Made by a program: the position numbers and the translations under genes. Of a DNA stretch of 64,000 nt, positions 39,690 to 48,811 are shown piece by piece. The notes under the pieces were generated by a model. The model had not been told where the DNA came from. It saw only the letters and a list, made by a program, of their open reading frames with translations, and ran no database searches. The first letter of the stretch is position 1. The number at the start of each line of letters is the position of its first letter. The DNA is from CADEEN01 sp963783785 (GTDB lineage Bacteria; Pseudomonadota; Gammaproteobacteria; Burkholderiales; Burkholderiaceae_C): positions 30,687-94,686 of the forward strand of contig CAWAOQ010000019.1 of the NCBI GenBank assembly GCA_963783785.1, written 5' to 3'.

Positions 39690-41877
39690 TCAGCGGAACG
39701 GCTCGGCACGAACCAGCAGTTCCTCCAGCCCGGGCTCGTTCGGATCGCGCGGCTTGCCGGGGTGGATGATCGCGACCTGGCAGCTTTCGGCGGCCTCGAC
39801 CAGTTGGCGGTAGGTGCCGGCGGCGAGGTCCTTGATGAAAGCCTGCTTGCGCTCGTCGTAGCCGAACATGCGGTCATTGATGAGCTGGCATTCGTTGCAG
39901 CTCGGGCAGCGTGCCGTTTCGATCCAGGCCTCGTCGCGCGAGTGCGCCGGCGCCGAGGGCTCGGCCCCCGCTGCGGCGGCCGCCACGACCGGTTGCGCGG
40001 CCGCAGCCGGCGCCGCGACCGCCTCGGCCGGCTTCTCGGCCGCCCAGGCCGCCTTCTCGCGCGCCAGCAGGCGCTCGGCGTGCGAGTCGTGCACGCCGCC
40101 ATGCTCCTGCAGGCGGCGCCACAGCAACAGGCAGCGACGCGTGGCCTGCATCAGGCGGGCATCGACGATGACACGTTGCAGCGTGTCCTGGCTGTCGACC
40201 GCCAGCAGGTACGGCACGCATCTCGCCGCGTCGGCTTCGTCGAGCGCGAGCCAGTCGGCCACCGGCACCATCGCCGCATTCCAGCGCTCGGGCGGCACCA
40301 GTGCGAAGTGAGCGGCATAGCGGGTGTCGCAGAGCACGAAGTCGGCAAAGGTGAAGGCCGAGCGCTGCTCGGCGCGCTGCAACGCCGCGTCGAAGTAGGC
40401 CATCGTCTCGACCGACCAATCGTCGTCGGGCTGCGGGTTGTTCTCGAGTGAGAAGCGGGCCGCCCAGTTGCCACCGGCGGCGGCGTCGTAGGTGAAGGCC
40501 GGGAAGGCGCGCGACTGCATCGCAGCCGCAGCGGTCAGGTAGGGCGGCAGCAGGCTGGCCGAGCGCGGCGAGCCGGCGAAAACACTGAACAGTGCCGGGC
40601 CCGGGTCGGGCCAGGCCGCGGCCGATCTGCGAGCGCAGCGCGTACAAGTTGGCGCTCGGCGACTGCAGCACGAACATGCCGCCCAGGCCCATTGCCGCGG
40701 TCGCCAGGCGTGCACTGCGCACGCCGAACGCGAAGCGCCCGGTGCCGATCGAGGCTTCCTCGAGCAGGTCGGAGGTCTGCACCAGCACCTTCACCGGCAG
40801 CCCCGACGACAGCATCTCCATCAGGTTGGCGTTCTCGGGCGCGTCGTTGCAGTCGGGCGGAATGCAGACCAGGTAGTCGGGGAAGCGCGCCAGATCGGCA
40901 GCGGTGAGTGCGTTCTCGTCGAAGGCTTCGAAGAACAGATCGTGTTCGGCCTCGATGTAGCGGCCTTGCACCTCCAGTTCGGCGATCGACATCGCCTTGA
41001 CCAACTCGGCCACTTCGGCCAGCCGGTCGCGGTAGGCCTTCGCGGCCGCCGCGCAGTTGTCGAACACGAAATCGAAACACTCGCTGTCGTCCACCGCGTC
41101 GGCGGGAGCGAAGAAACGCTGCGACTCGAGCACCCCCAGCACGTGCACCAGCCGCCCGTGGCGCGCCGGTGGCAGCTCGTCACGGGGCACACCCTTGCCG
41201 ACGATCCGCGACAGCGCGGCAAAGTCGAACTGATCCTGGTGCGGGCCGCCAACCGATTCCTTCAGGTGATGCGGCTGGCGACTGGCCTGCGAGTGGGCGA
41301 ACGCCGCGCGCAGGATGTCCGAGAGTTTCAGCACCAGCCGGCTCAGATCGGCGTGGAAATGGCGCGCCTTGGCGTGATGCGCGGCGTGCCAGGCGTGCGT
41401 GATCAGCCGCGCCGGCATGTCGTGTGAGCAGCCGACCACCTCGCCCTCGGTTCGCAGGGCGCCGCCGGTGTGGCTGAGCACCTGCTCGAACGTTTCGCCC
41501 TCGCTGGCGCCGAGCTTGGCAGCCGCCATCGCCCACAGGTCGTCCAGCGTGCCGCTGGCGCCATCGTCGACCGCCCGGCGGATCTCGCGTTCGAGCTGCA
41601 GTGCGTGCCGGCGCAGGCGTTCGCCCTCGATGCCGCGCGGCGCCACATCCTTCAGCACGCCATCGACCACGCCCGACAGCGAGCGCACGAACTCGTGCCC
41701 GCCAATGCGCTGGTCCAGCACCAGCGGGAAGTCATGGCGCAACGCGGCGAGATCGCGGTACGGCGCGAGCAGGGCGGGGCGCAAGTCCAGACCGTCGATG
41801 GCCTTCAGGCCGTCTCCCTGGCGCCTGCCAGTGAGGTGAAAGATCAGCTGATCCTGCTGCTTGGCTTGCATGTCCAT
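39690..41877 (-). CDS. Unknown protein with PFOR-like segment and C-terminal ferredoxin domain, one frameshift
   Basis: About 728 residues. The first ~300 (from MDMQAKQQDQLIFHLTG) are helical and unfamiliar. The middle (LPVKVLVQTSDLLEEASIG, GMFVLQSPSANLYALRSQIG, MQSRAFPAFTYDAAAGG, FSLENNPQPDDDW) resembles, by eye, the late TPP-domain region of large pyruvate:ferredoxin oxidoreductases, but no GDG TPP motif is seen. After an Ala-rich linker, the last ~75 residues carry CPSCNEC and a later Cys in AAESCQVAIIHPGKP, the pattern of a single [4Fe-4S] ferredoxin. It lies 13 bases after korB, so it may be the electron carrier or an adaptor for KorAB. One base is extra near 40611-40620. The family is not known to me. 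Confidence 0.7.
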
Positions 41878-41890
41878 CACATCGTCTCTT

Positions 41891-42881
41891 TCATGCCGCC
41901 CGCTGGGTCTGCGCCGCTTCATCCGGCCACACGGTGTACTTGTCGAGTTCGCGGTTCAGCCCGGCCCGGATGTACTCGGGCGAGCGCATCTGGCCGGCAT
42001 GACGCAGGTCTTCGTAGCAGGGGGCATCGGGGTTGCGGTACAGGATGCCGACCGGGATCGGGTCGTCGAGCGACGCGATCTCGCGTGCACGGTCGATGTC
42101 GATCGGGTCGTGCTCGCGCTGGTTGCGGTAGGCGCTCGACAGGCTCGGGCTCAACTGCAGGCCGTCCTTGTGGGTCAGCAGCATCGTCCGCTGCGGGTCG
42201 TGCAGCCACGGGTCGAAGGCCTTGGGCATGAACTCCGGGCAGCGCTGGATGATGCGCACGAACGAGAAGCCGCGGTGCTTGAACGCCGCGCGCACGATGT
42301 CGTACAGCACTTCGGGCACCCAGTCGACGCCCTGCGCGATGAACGACGCACCCTGAACGCCCAGCGACACCGTCAGCGGGTTCATCGGCTCGAGCGTCGC
42401 GCCATACGGCGTGGTGTTGCTCTTCAGCCCCTTGGGGCTGGTCGGCGAGGCCTGCTTCTTGGTCAGGCCATAGACGTGGTTGTCATGCAGGATGACGGTG
42501 ATGTTCATGTTGTAGCGCAGCGCGTGAATCCAGTGCGCCGCGCCGATGCTGCAGCAGTCGCCGTCGCCGGTGCTGACGAAGACGTTGAGGTCGGGCCGGG
42601 CCATCTTGATGCCTTCGGCGACCGGGAACGCGCGGCCGTGGATGCCGTGAAAACCGTAGGTCTTCATGTAGTGCGGCAGCCGGCTCGAACAACCGATGCC
42701 GGAGACGAACATGGTGTTCTCGGGCGCCAGGTTCTCTTCGCTGCACAGGCGCTGCATCGCGGCCAGGATCGCGTTGTCGCCGCAGCCGTTGCACCAGCGC
42801 GGCACGCCGCCCTGGTAGTCCTCGAGGGTCGTGGTGCTCCTCGTGCAGCTTGATGACGCACTGGCTGAGGGATCGGCTCAT
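41891..42881 (-). CDS. korB: 2-oxoacid:ferredoxin oxidoreductase beta subunit, one frameshift
   Basis: About 329 residues of the TPP-binding beta subunit. It has the cluster motif WCNGCGDNAIL, another Cys at GIGCSSRLPHY, and the TPP motif STGDGDCCSIGAAHWIHALRYNMNI followed by DNHVYGLTKKQASPTS, which is characteristic of 2-oxoglutarate/2-oxoacid enzymes. With KorA it would oxidise a 2-oxoacid to acyl-CoA and reduce ferredoxin, or run in reverse. One extra base near 42827 (GAC-C-CTC) separates the first 18 residues from the rest. The start overlaps the korA stop by four bases. 2-Oxoglutarate is the likeliest substrate but is not proven. Confidence 0.88.
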
Positions 42882-44779
42882 GATGCTTGACCTTTACGTT
42901 GCAGGGCGTCCTTGGCGACGCGGCAGATATCGCCGGGCTTGATCGGCTGGCCGCGTGCCTCGCTCCAGCAGTCGATGTCGACCAGGAAGCGCGAACGCAA
43001 CATCATCGCCAGCGCCGAGTAGCGCCGGTTGTCTTCGTCGATCAACTCGTCCTCGAGCTTGTCGGACCAGTTGCCTTCGATCGTCATCACCCGCTTGAAG
43101 CGCTTGAGGATCTCGCGGATGCCCGACGGCATCGGCTGCAGGAAGCGCAGGTGCATCGACGACACCGCCAGGCCCTCGGCACGCAGCCGCGCCACCGCCT
43201 CCTCGATCGCGCCCATCGTGCTGCCCCAGCCGACGAGCAGCAGGTCGCCGTCGTCGCCGCCGACCACCGGTGGCGCCTTCAGCGTCTTCTGCAGCGCCGC
43301 CAGTTTCAGGCTGCGCATGCGCAGGCCTTCTTCGTTGATCGCCGGGTCGTAGGCGACCTTGCTGGCGCGGTCATGCGCCAGGCCGGTGAGCGTGTGCATG
43401 CCGCCCGGCTGGCCCGGCTGGAAGCGGCGCGACAGGCCGGTGACCGGGTCCCAGTCGTAAGGCTTGGCCCCCGGCGGCACGGGCGTCTGGTCGACCGGCG
43501 GCGCCAGCCAGTCTTCGCTGAACTGCGGCCGCGGGAACGGTTGCTGGGCGGTCGACAGGCTGGCATCCGACAGCACCACCACCACCATGCCGAAGGTCTC
43601 GGCGATCTTGCGCGCGGTGATCACCGAGTAGAAGCAGTCCTCGATGCTGCATGGCGCCATCACCACCTTGGGCGCATCGCCGTGGCTGCCGAAGATGGCG
43701 GCCAGCGCGTCGCCTTGCTCGACCTTGGTCGGCTGGCCGGTGCTCGGGCCGCCGCGCTGCACGTTGACGACCACCAGCGGGATCTCGGCCATCACCGCCA
43801 GGCCGATCGCCTCCTGCTTGAGCGAATAGCCCGGGCCCGAGGTGATCGTCACGGCGCACTTGCCGGCGTAGCTGGCGCCGATGGCAAAGGCGCAGGCCGC
43901 GATCTCGTCCTCGGCCTGGTGCACCAGGCCGCCGACCTTCTCGAACACCTCGCTGAGGTAATGCGAGGCCGAGGTGGCCGGCGTGATCGGGTACATCGCG
44001 CAGATGTCCATGCCCGAGGCCATCACGCCCAGCGCGATCGCGGTGTTGCCGTTGATGACGATCTGCGCCTGGCTCGAGCGCTGTGCCGGAATGCGGTACT
44101 TGAAATCGAGATTGGCTTCGCCCCAGGCCGCACCGGCCTCGTACAGCGCGACGTTGCTCTTGATCACCGTGTCGGCCTTCTTGCCGAAGATGCGCGCGAT
44201 CTGCTCACGCGCGAGGGCCGGGTCGAGCCCGTACAGGTTGCACAACAGCCCGAGCACGAACATGTTCTTGCCCTTGCGCGGGTCGTTCACGAGTTCCTTG
44301 CAGCGCTCTTCCAGCGGCACCTCGATCACCTTGAAGCCGTCCTTGCGCAAGGTCTCGACCGTCTTGACGTACGACGCCACGACCGTCGGGTCGCGGTGCG
44401 TGCGCCACATGCTCTCGAGCAGGATCGTGGCGCCCGGCTTCAGCTCGTTCGCCTGCACCCGGCCGATCAGCACCTGCTCGTTGAAGGCCACCACCAGGTC
44501 GGTCTGGTCGCCGCCGTTGGTCACGCGTTCGGAGCCGATGCGGATGCGGATGCCGCTGGCGCCGGCCACGCTGCGCGCCGGCGGCTGGATTTCGGCCGGG
44601 ATGATCTCCGTCGTCCAGATGCCGTTGCCCATGCGCGCGGCGATGGCGCCGAGCGACTGGCCGCAGCGCTGCGCGCCTTCGCCGGAGTCGCTGATGACTT
44701 CGACGATGGCTTCGGCGATCGGCGTGGCCGGGCGCACGGACCTGGCTGCGGGCGGGGAGAGGGTGGCGGTGTCGTTCAT
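42878..44779 (-). CDS. korA: 2-oxoacid:ferredoxin oxidoreductase, fused gamma-alpha subunit
   Basis: A 633-residue fusion. The N-terminal ~200 residues form the gamma domain (VISDSGEGAQRCGQSLGAIAARMG, SERVTNGGDQTDLVVAFNEQ), and the rest is the alpha subunit (ICAMYPITPATSASHYLSEV, the QAEDEIAACAFAIGASYAG segment, TSGPGYSLKQEAIGLAVMAEIP, NVQRGGPSTGQPTKVEQGD). The RGGPSTG and SMHLRFLQPMP signatures point to the 2-oxoglutarate-type branch. This gamma-alpha fusion with a separate beta subunit is common for KorAB. It lies 27 bases after nfnB. Confidence 0.92.
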   Translation of the reverse strand: MNDTATLSPPAARSVRPATPIAEAIVEVISDSGEGAQRCGQSLGAIAARMGNGIWTTEIIPAEIQPPARSVAGASGIRIRIGSERVTNGGDQTDLVVAFNEQVLIGRVQANELKPGATILLESMWRTHRDPTVVASYVKTVETLRKDGFKVIEVPLEERCKELVNDPRKGKNMFVLGLLCNLYGLDPALAREQIARIFGKKADTVIKSNVALYEAGAAWGEANLDFKYRIPAQRSSQAQIVINGNTAIALGVMASGMDICAMYPITPATSASHYLSEVFEKVGGLVHQAEDEIAACAFAIGASYAGKCAVTITSGPGYSLKQEAIGLAVMAEIPLVVVNVQRGGPSTGQPTKVEQGDALAAIFGSHGDAPKVVMAPCSIEDCFYSVITARKIAETFGMVVVVLSDASLSTAQQPFPRPQFSEDWLAPPVDQTPVPPGAKPYDWDPVTGLSRRFQPGQPGGMHTLTGLAHDRASKVAYDPAINEEGLRMRSLKLAALQKTLKAPPVVGGDDGDLLLVGWGSTMGAIEEAVARLRAEGLAVSSMHLRFLQPMPSGIREILKRFKRVMTIEGNWSDKLEDELIDEDNRRYSALAMMLRSRFLVDIDCWSEARGQPIKPGDICRVAKDALQRKGQAS

Positions 44780-44806
44780 GGTGGACGTGGTTCCGTGCGG
44801 ACGGTG

Positions 44807-46313
44807 TCAGGCGGTGTGCACTCGGGCGAAGTTGCGTTCGGCGCGGGGTATGCCGAACAGCCGTGCTGCCGGGTCGCTGCTCTCTGGTTGGTAGACGACT
44901 TCGGTGTCGCGCAGGCCCAGGTAGGCCTTCATGCCCCGCGCGGCCTTGCGCCCGGCACCCATGGCCTCGATCACCGTCGCGGCGCCGGTGACGATGTCGC
45001 CGCCGGCATAGACGCCGGCAATCGAAGTGGCCAGGTTCGCGTCGGTGGCGATGTAGCCACGCTTGTCGAGCTTCAGGCCCGAGGTCTGGCCGAGGATCGG
45101 GTTGGCATTGGTGCCGATCGCAAACACCACCATGTCGCACTCGATCTCGAACGCGCTGTCCGCCACCGGCACCGGGCGGCGCCTGACCCGAGGCGTCGGG
45201 TTCGCCGAGCTCCATCCGCTCGCAACGCATGGCGCGCACGTTGTTGTTGGCGTCGCCGATCAGTTCGAGCGGGCTGGTCAGCCACTGGAAATCGACACCC
45301 TCCTGCTGCGCGTGGTGGATCTCCTCGGCCCGCGCTGGCGCTTCGGCCGCGCTGCGCCGGTAGATGCAGGTGACCTTCTCGGCACCGACGCGCAGCGAGA
45401 CGCGCATCGCGTCCATCGCCGTGTTGCCCGCGCCGATGACGGCCACGCGCTTGCCCGGTTGCAGCGGGGTGTCGAAATTCGGGAAGTCGCGGCCGCGCAT
45501 CAGGTTGCAGCGCGTCAGCCATTCGTTGGCCGACAGCACGCCGCCGAGCGACTCGCCGGGGATGCCCATGAAGCTCGGGTAGCCCGCACCGGTGCCGACG
45601 AACACGGCGTGAAAGCCCATCTCGCCGAGCATCTGCTCGATCGTGAACAGGCGGCCGACGAGGGTGTTGCACTCGAACTTGATGCCCAGTCGCGTGAGTT
45701 TCTCGATCTCGACATCGACCACGCGGTTGGGCAGCCGGAAGTCCGGGATGCCGTACTTGAGCACGCCACCGGGTTCGTGGAACGCCTCGTAGACGATCAC
45801 CTCGCAGCCGGCCTTGGCCATGTCCGCCGCGCAGGCCATGCCGGCCGGACCGGAGCCGACGATGCCGACCTTGAAGCGGTTCGGCTCGATGTAGGGGATG
45901 TTGGCCCAGCCTTCGGCGATCGCCATGTCGCCGACGAAGCGCTCCAGCCGCCCGATGGCCACCGGCTCCAGCGACTCGCCCACCGTGCACACGCCTTCGC
46001 ACTGGTTTTCCTGCGGGCAGACGCGGCCGCAGACCGACGGCAGCAGGTTGGTGTCGGTGATCACGTCGTAGGCGCCGTGGAAGTTCTTCGCCGCCATCTT
46101 CATGATGAAGCCGGGGATGTCGATACCGACCGGGCAACCCTTGACGCAGGGCTGATCGGCGCAGTCGAGGCAGCGCGAGGCCTCGACCAGCGCATCTTCG
46201 AGCCGGTAGCCGCAGGCCACCTCGTCGAAGTTCTTCACGCGCGCCTCGGGCGCCTGCTCTGGCATCGGCGTGCGCGCCTGCGGGATCGTGCGGATCGTCT
46301 TCTTCTTGGCCAT
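44807..46313 (-). CDS. nfnB: NfnB-like/glutamate synthase small-subunit-like NADPH oxidoreductase, one frameshift
   Basis: About 501 residues. It has an N-terminal cysteine-rich [4Fe-4S] region (CLDCADQPCVKGCPVGIDIP and CGRVCPQENQCEGVC), an FAD fold (VGIVGSGPAGMACAADMAKAG) and an NADP(H) fold (VAVIGAGNTAMDAMRVSLRVG), ending CAGGDIVTG-type sequence (GVYAGGDIVTGAATVIEAMG). This is the GltD/NfnB architecture. Paired with NfnA it would couple NADPH to NADH and ferredoxin. One extra base near 45182 splits it: SGQ continues as RRPVPVADSAFEIECD. A 746-base gap with a giant palindrome separates it from nfnA. A free-standing glutamate synthase small subunit is the alternative, but no gltB is nearby. 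Confidence 0.85.
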
Positions 46314-46477
46314 GTCAGTGACTCCACCATGCGTCGCGCGACCCGCGACGCAAGAAACCTGTCGATGCACGGGCGGCAGCTTGCGGCCGCTTTGCCGTCA
46401 TTGAACTTCCGCTTTGCCGGCAGTGGCGCGGCAACGGGGCAGCCGGGCAGCGCACGGCGCTCAGCCGAGGCGGTCTT

Positions 46478-46922
46478 CGCTGCGCTGCGACTGCCCTGCG
46501 CTGCTCGGGTCCGTGGCCCCGTCGCGCAACTCGCTGCGCTCACTGCGTTCGCTGCGCTCGGACAGGCGCGACGAGTCAGATCACGAAGCGCGCTGCGGCG
46601 CGGGCCCCGAACCCTGTGCTGCTCGGCGCCTCACATGCGCGCCGTGCGCTGCCCGGCTGCCCCGTTGCAGGACCAGAGGTGGCGTGCGCGACCTCGAACA
46701 CCGCCACTGTTGCCGGCAAGGCGGCAGGCGGGCCTGGGCGGCGCGAATCGGCGCCGCCGAGGAGCACAGGGTTCTGGCCGCGCGCCTTAGCGCGCTTCGT
46801 CATCCGACTCGGCGCATCTGTCGAGCGCAGTGAGCGCAGCGAACGCAGCGAGTTATGCGACGGGCCAGGAGGCCGAGCACCGCAGGGCAGCCCGCAGCGC
46901 AGCGAAGGGCCAGCCGTCTGAG
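46478..46922. repeat. ~445-bp long inverted repeat between nfnA and nfnB
   Basis: Two arms of roughly 165 bases face each other: the left from about 46478 to 46640, the right from about 46745 to 46922. Both contain AACTCGCTGCG followed by alternating CTCACTGCGTTCGCTGCGC-type octamers, and both contain GAAGCGCGCT and an ACCCTGTGCTGCTCGG-like stretch in inverted form. A second, nested inverted pair (GGGGCAGCCGGGCAGCGCAC at about 46437-46456 and its mirror near 46650) overlaps the left arm. ORFs on both strands encode runs of Ser-Leu-Arg or Arg-Ser-Glu and are not credible. The flanks 46314-46477 and 46923-47059 hold no gene that I can support. Confidence 0.8.
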
Positions 46923-47059
46923 CCCCGCGCCGTGCGCCGCACCCGCCGCCTTGCTCGCGCCGATGCCGGCACGAGCACAGGCGGACATACGCAGACAGCC
47001 GCAAGGGCCGCAAGCCGTCGCCCGGATCGAGAGGGATCTCATCCAGTGGGCTCCCGGAT

Positions 47060-47926
47060 TCAGTGGCTGTGGCCTTCGCCGCCGCGGATGCGGCAGCTTT
47101 CCTTCCAAGCCTCGAGCGCGTTCTTCTCGGTCGGCTTGTAGCGGCCCAGGCGCGCCATCAGGTCGTCGAAGTCGACCTGGTGGCCGTCGAAGTCGGGTCC
47201 GTCGACGCAAGCGAACTTGACCTGTTCGCCGATCTTCACGCGACAGCCACCGCACATGCCGGTACCGTCGACCATCACCGGGTTCAGGCTGACCATGGTC
47301 TTGATGGCGTGCGGGCGCGTGGCTTCGGCGCACCCCTTCATCATGATCGGTGGGCCGATCGCCACCACCTCGTCGATGTCGGCATGCGTGGCGATCGCCT
47401 TCTTGATGCCCTCGGTCACCAGGCCCTTGATGCCGGCCGAACCGTCGTCGGTGCAGACGATCAGCTCATCGCAGCAGGCGCGGAACTTGTCTTCCCAGAA
47501 CATCAGGCCCTTGTTGCGGAAACCGAGCACACCGATCACATACGCGCCGCTGTCCTTGTAGGCGCGTGCCTGCGGGTAGACCGGCGCGACGCCCAGGCCA
47601 CCGCCGACGCAGACCACTTTCTTGGCCTGGCCGATGTGGCTCGGGATGCCCATCGGGCCCACCATCGCGTGCAGCCGGGTGCCGACGCTGCAGTTCTGCT
47701 GCATCTCCTTGGTGGTCTTGCCGACCGCCTGGATCACCAGCGTGATGGTGCCCTTGTCGCGGTCGAAGTCGGCGATCGTCAGCGGAATGCGCTCACCGTG
47801 CTCGTGCTCCATCACGATCACGAACTGCCCGGGCCGCGCCGCCTTGGCCATCTGCGGGTGGCGGATTTCCAGCAGGTAGGTGACGTCGGAGAAATCCTCG
47901 CGCCTGACGATCTCGAAATCGGACAT
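47060..47926 (-). CDS. nfnA: NfnA-like ferredoxin-NADP(+) reductase subunit (dihydroorotate dehydrogenase electron-transfer-like)
   Basis: A 288-residue flavoprotein of the PyrK/NfnA group. It has an FAD-binding barrel (RPGQFVIVMEHEHGERIPLTI), an NAD-binding fold (KKVVCVGGGLGVAPVYPQA) and the C-terminal [2Fe-2S] motif DGTGMCGGCRVKIGEQVKFAC. NfnA works with NfnB as an electron-bifurcating NADH-dependent reduced ferredoxin:NADP+ oxidoreductase. Here it is first of the leftward set nfnA-nfnB-korA-korB-ferredoxin-tailed gene. RBS AAGGGA is seven bases before the ATG. An FNR-type site lies upstream. Confidence 0.9.
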   Translation of the reverse strand: MSDFEIVRREDFSDVTYLLEIRHPQMAKAARPGQFVIVMEHEHGERIPLTIADFDRDKGTITLVIQAVGKTTKEMQQNCSVGTRLHAMVGPMGIPSHIGQAKKVVCVGGGLGVAPVYPQARAYKDSGAYVIGVLGFRNKGLMFWEDKFRACCDELIVCTDDGSAGIKGLVTEGIKKAIATHADIDEVVAIGPPIMMKGCAEATRPHAIKTMVSLNPVMVDGTGMCGGCRVKIGEQVKFACVDGPDFDGHQVDFDDLMARLGRYKPTEKNALEAWKESCRIRGGEGHSH

Positions 47927-48029
47927 GACATTCCCTTACATCGCGGCATTGCTTCCTCGCGGCCGCTCGACATTGCGCGGGAGGTCACGCCTGGGCAAAG
48001 GCCGCGTGATTGATTGACTGACATTGTGC

Positions 48030-48077
48030 AGCGGCGAGCGTAGCGGCGCGGGATGGGTACGACTTGCTATGGATCAA
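48030..48077 (-). promoter_or_regulatory. Candidate FNR/ANR-activated promoter of nfnA
   Basis: On the minus strand TTGATCCATAGCAA (48077-48064) matches the FNR consensus TTGAT-N4-ATCAA at 9 of 10 positions. TACGCT at 48042-48037 can serve as a -10. The predicted start near 48030 places the FNR site centre at about -41, the class II activation position. It lies 104 bases before the nfnA ATG and outside any gene. This would switch the nfn-kor cluster on under low oxygen. Confidence 0.6.
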
Positions 48078-48171
48078 GCAGCCTGCGATCGCTGGCTGCT
48101 TTCGCGTCCGTTGCGACAGGCGCAGCGTGGCCGCGAATGCCTGGGCGCTTGCTGGCAAGGGGGCTGGCAGG

Positions 48172-48631
48172 CTAGCGTTGCCTCAGCCGCATGATGCGCG
48201 CCCTGGCCGCGCTCTTGACCAGCGCGCGCTCGACCGGATTGGCGTTGGCCAGCACGGTGGCACCCTCGGCGCGACAGGTCGTCATCAACCTGTCGAGCGT
48301 GGCGGCGGGAGCGGTCTTCTGCGCGGCCTCGGCGGCCGCCAGGCGCTGCTCCGCTTCGGCCTTGCGCAGGCCGGCTTCATACGCCGCACCGACGAGCGCG
48401 AAGCTGCGCTCTGCCAGGCTGGTCAGTTCGTCCTTGACCGCGTCGTCGCCCGCGCGATAGCGGTCGGCCAGCGTGGCCAATCTCGGCTTCATGACAGCGA
48501 CACAGGCTGCCGTGCGATCGAACTCGGCACCGGCCTCTTGCCATGGCCATTGCCTTGGGCGGGCACAGCGCCATCGCCAGCAAGGCGGCGGCCAGACAAG
48601 CCGTTGCTCGCGACACCGATGCTGTGCTCAT
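48172..48631 (-). CDS. Small secreted protein of unknown function, one frameshift
   Basis: About 152 residues. It starts with a signal peptide (MSTASVSRATACLAAALLAMALCPPKAMA) and continues, after removing one extra base near 48544, as WQEAGAEFDRTAACVAVMKPRLATLADRY, then a helical, Ala/Arg-rich stretch ending KSAARARIMRLRQR. Two cysteines (CVAV, TCRAEG) could form a disulfide in the periplasm. No family is recognised. Without the repair one would call two unrelated ORFs, and the second would lack any export signal. Confidence 0.65.
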
Positions 48632-48811
48632 GCGCGATGCACGCTGGGTTTCTGGGTTGACGATGGCTTGCACGGGGTCGAGCGGGTGGGGTTCAGTCGC
48701 GGCATCAGGCACTTGATCGGGCAGGTCGCAGCGTATGCCGGTCTTGCCCGGTTCACGGCTTGAACTCGAACCATTTCGTAACGGCCGCGCTCTGGGGGCG
48801 GTTGACCGGTT

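Noticed and set aside
46235..47013. Short proteins rich in Ser-Leu-Arg repeats on both strands between nfnA and nfnB
   Set aside because: They come from octamer-like repeats in the long inverted repeat; all six frames give similar low-complexity sequence.
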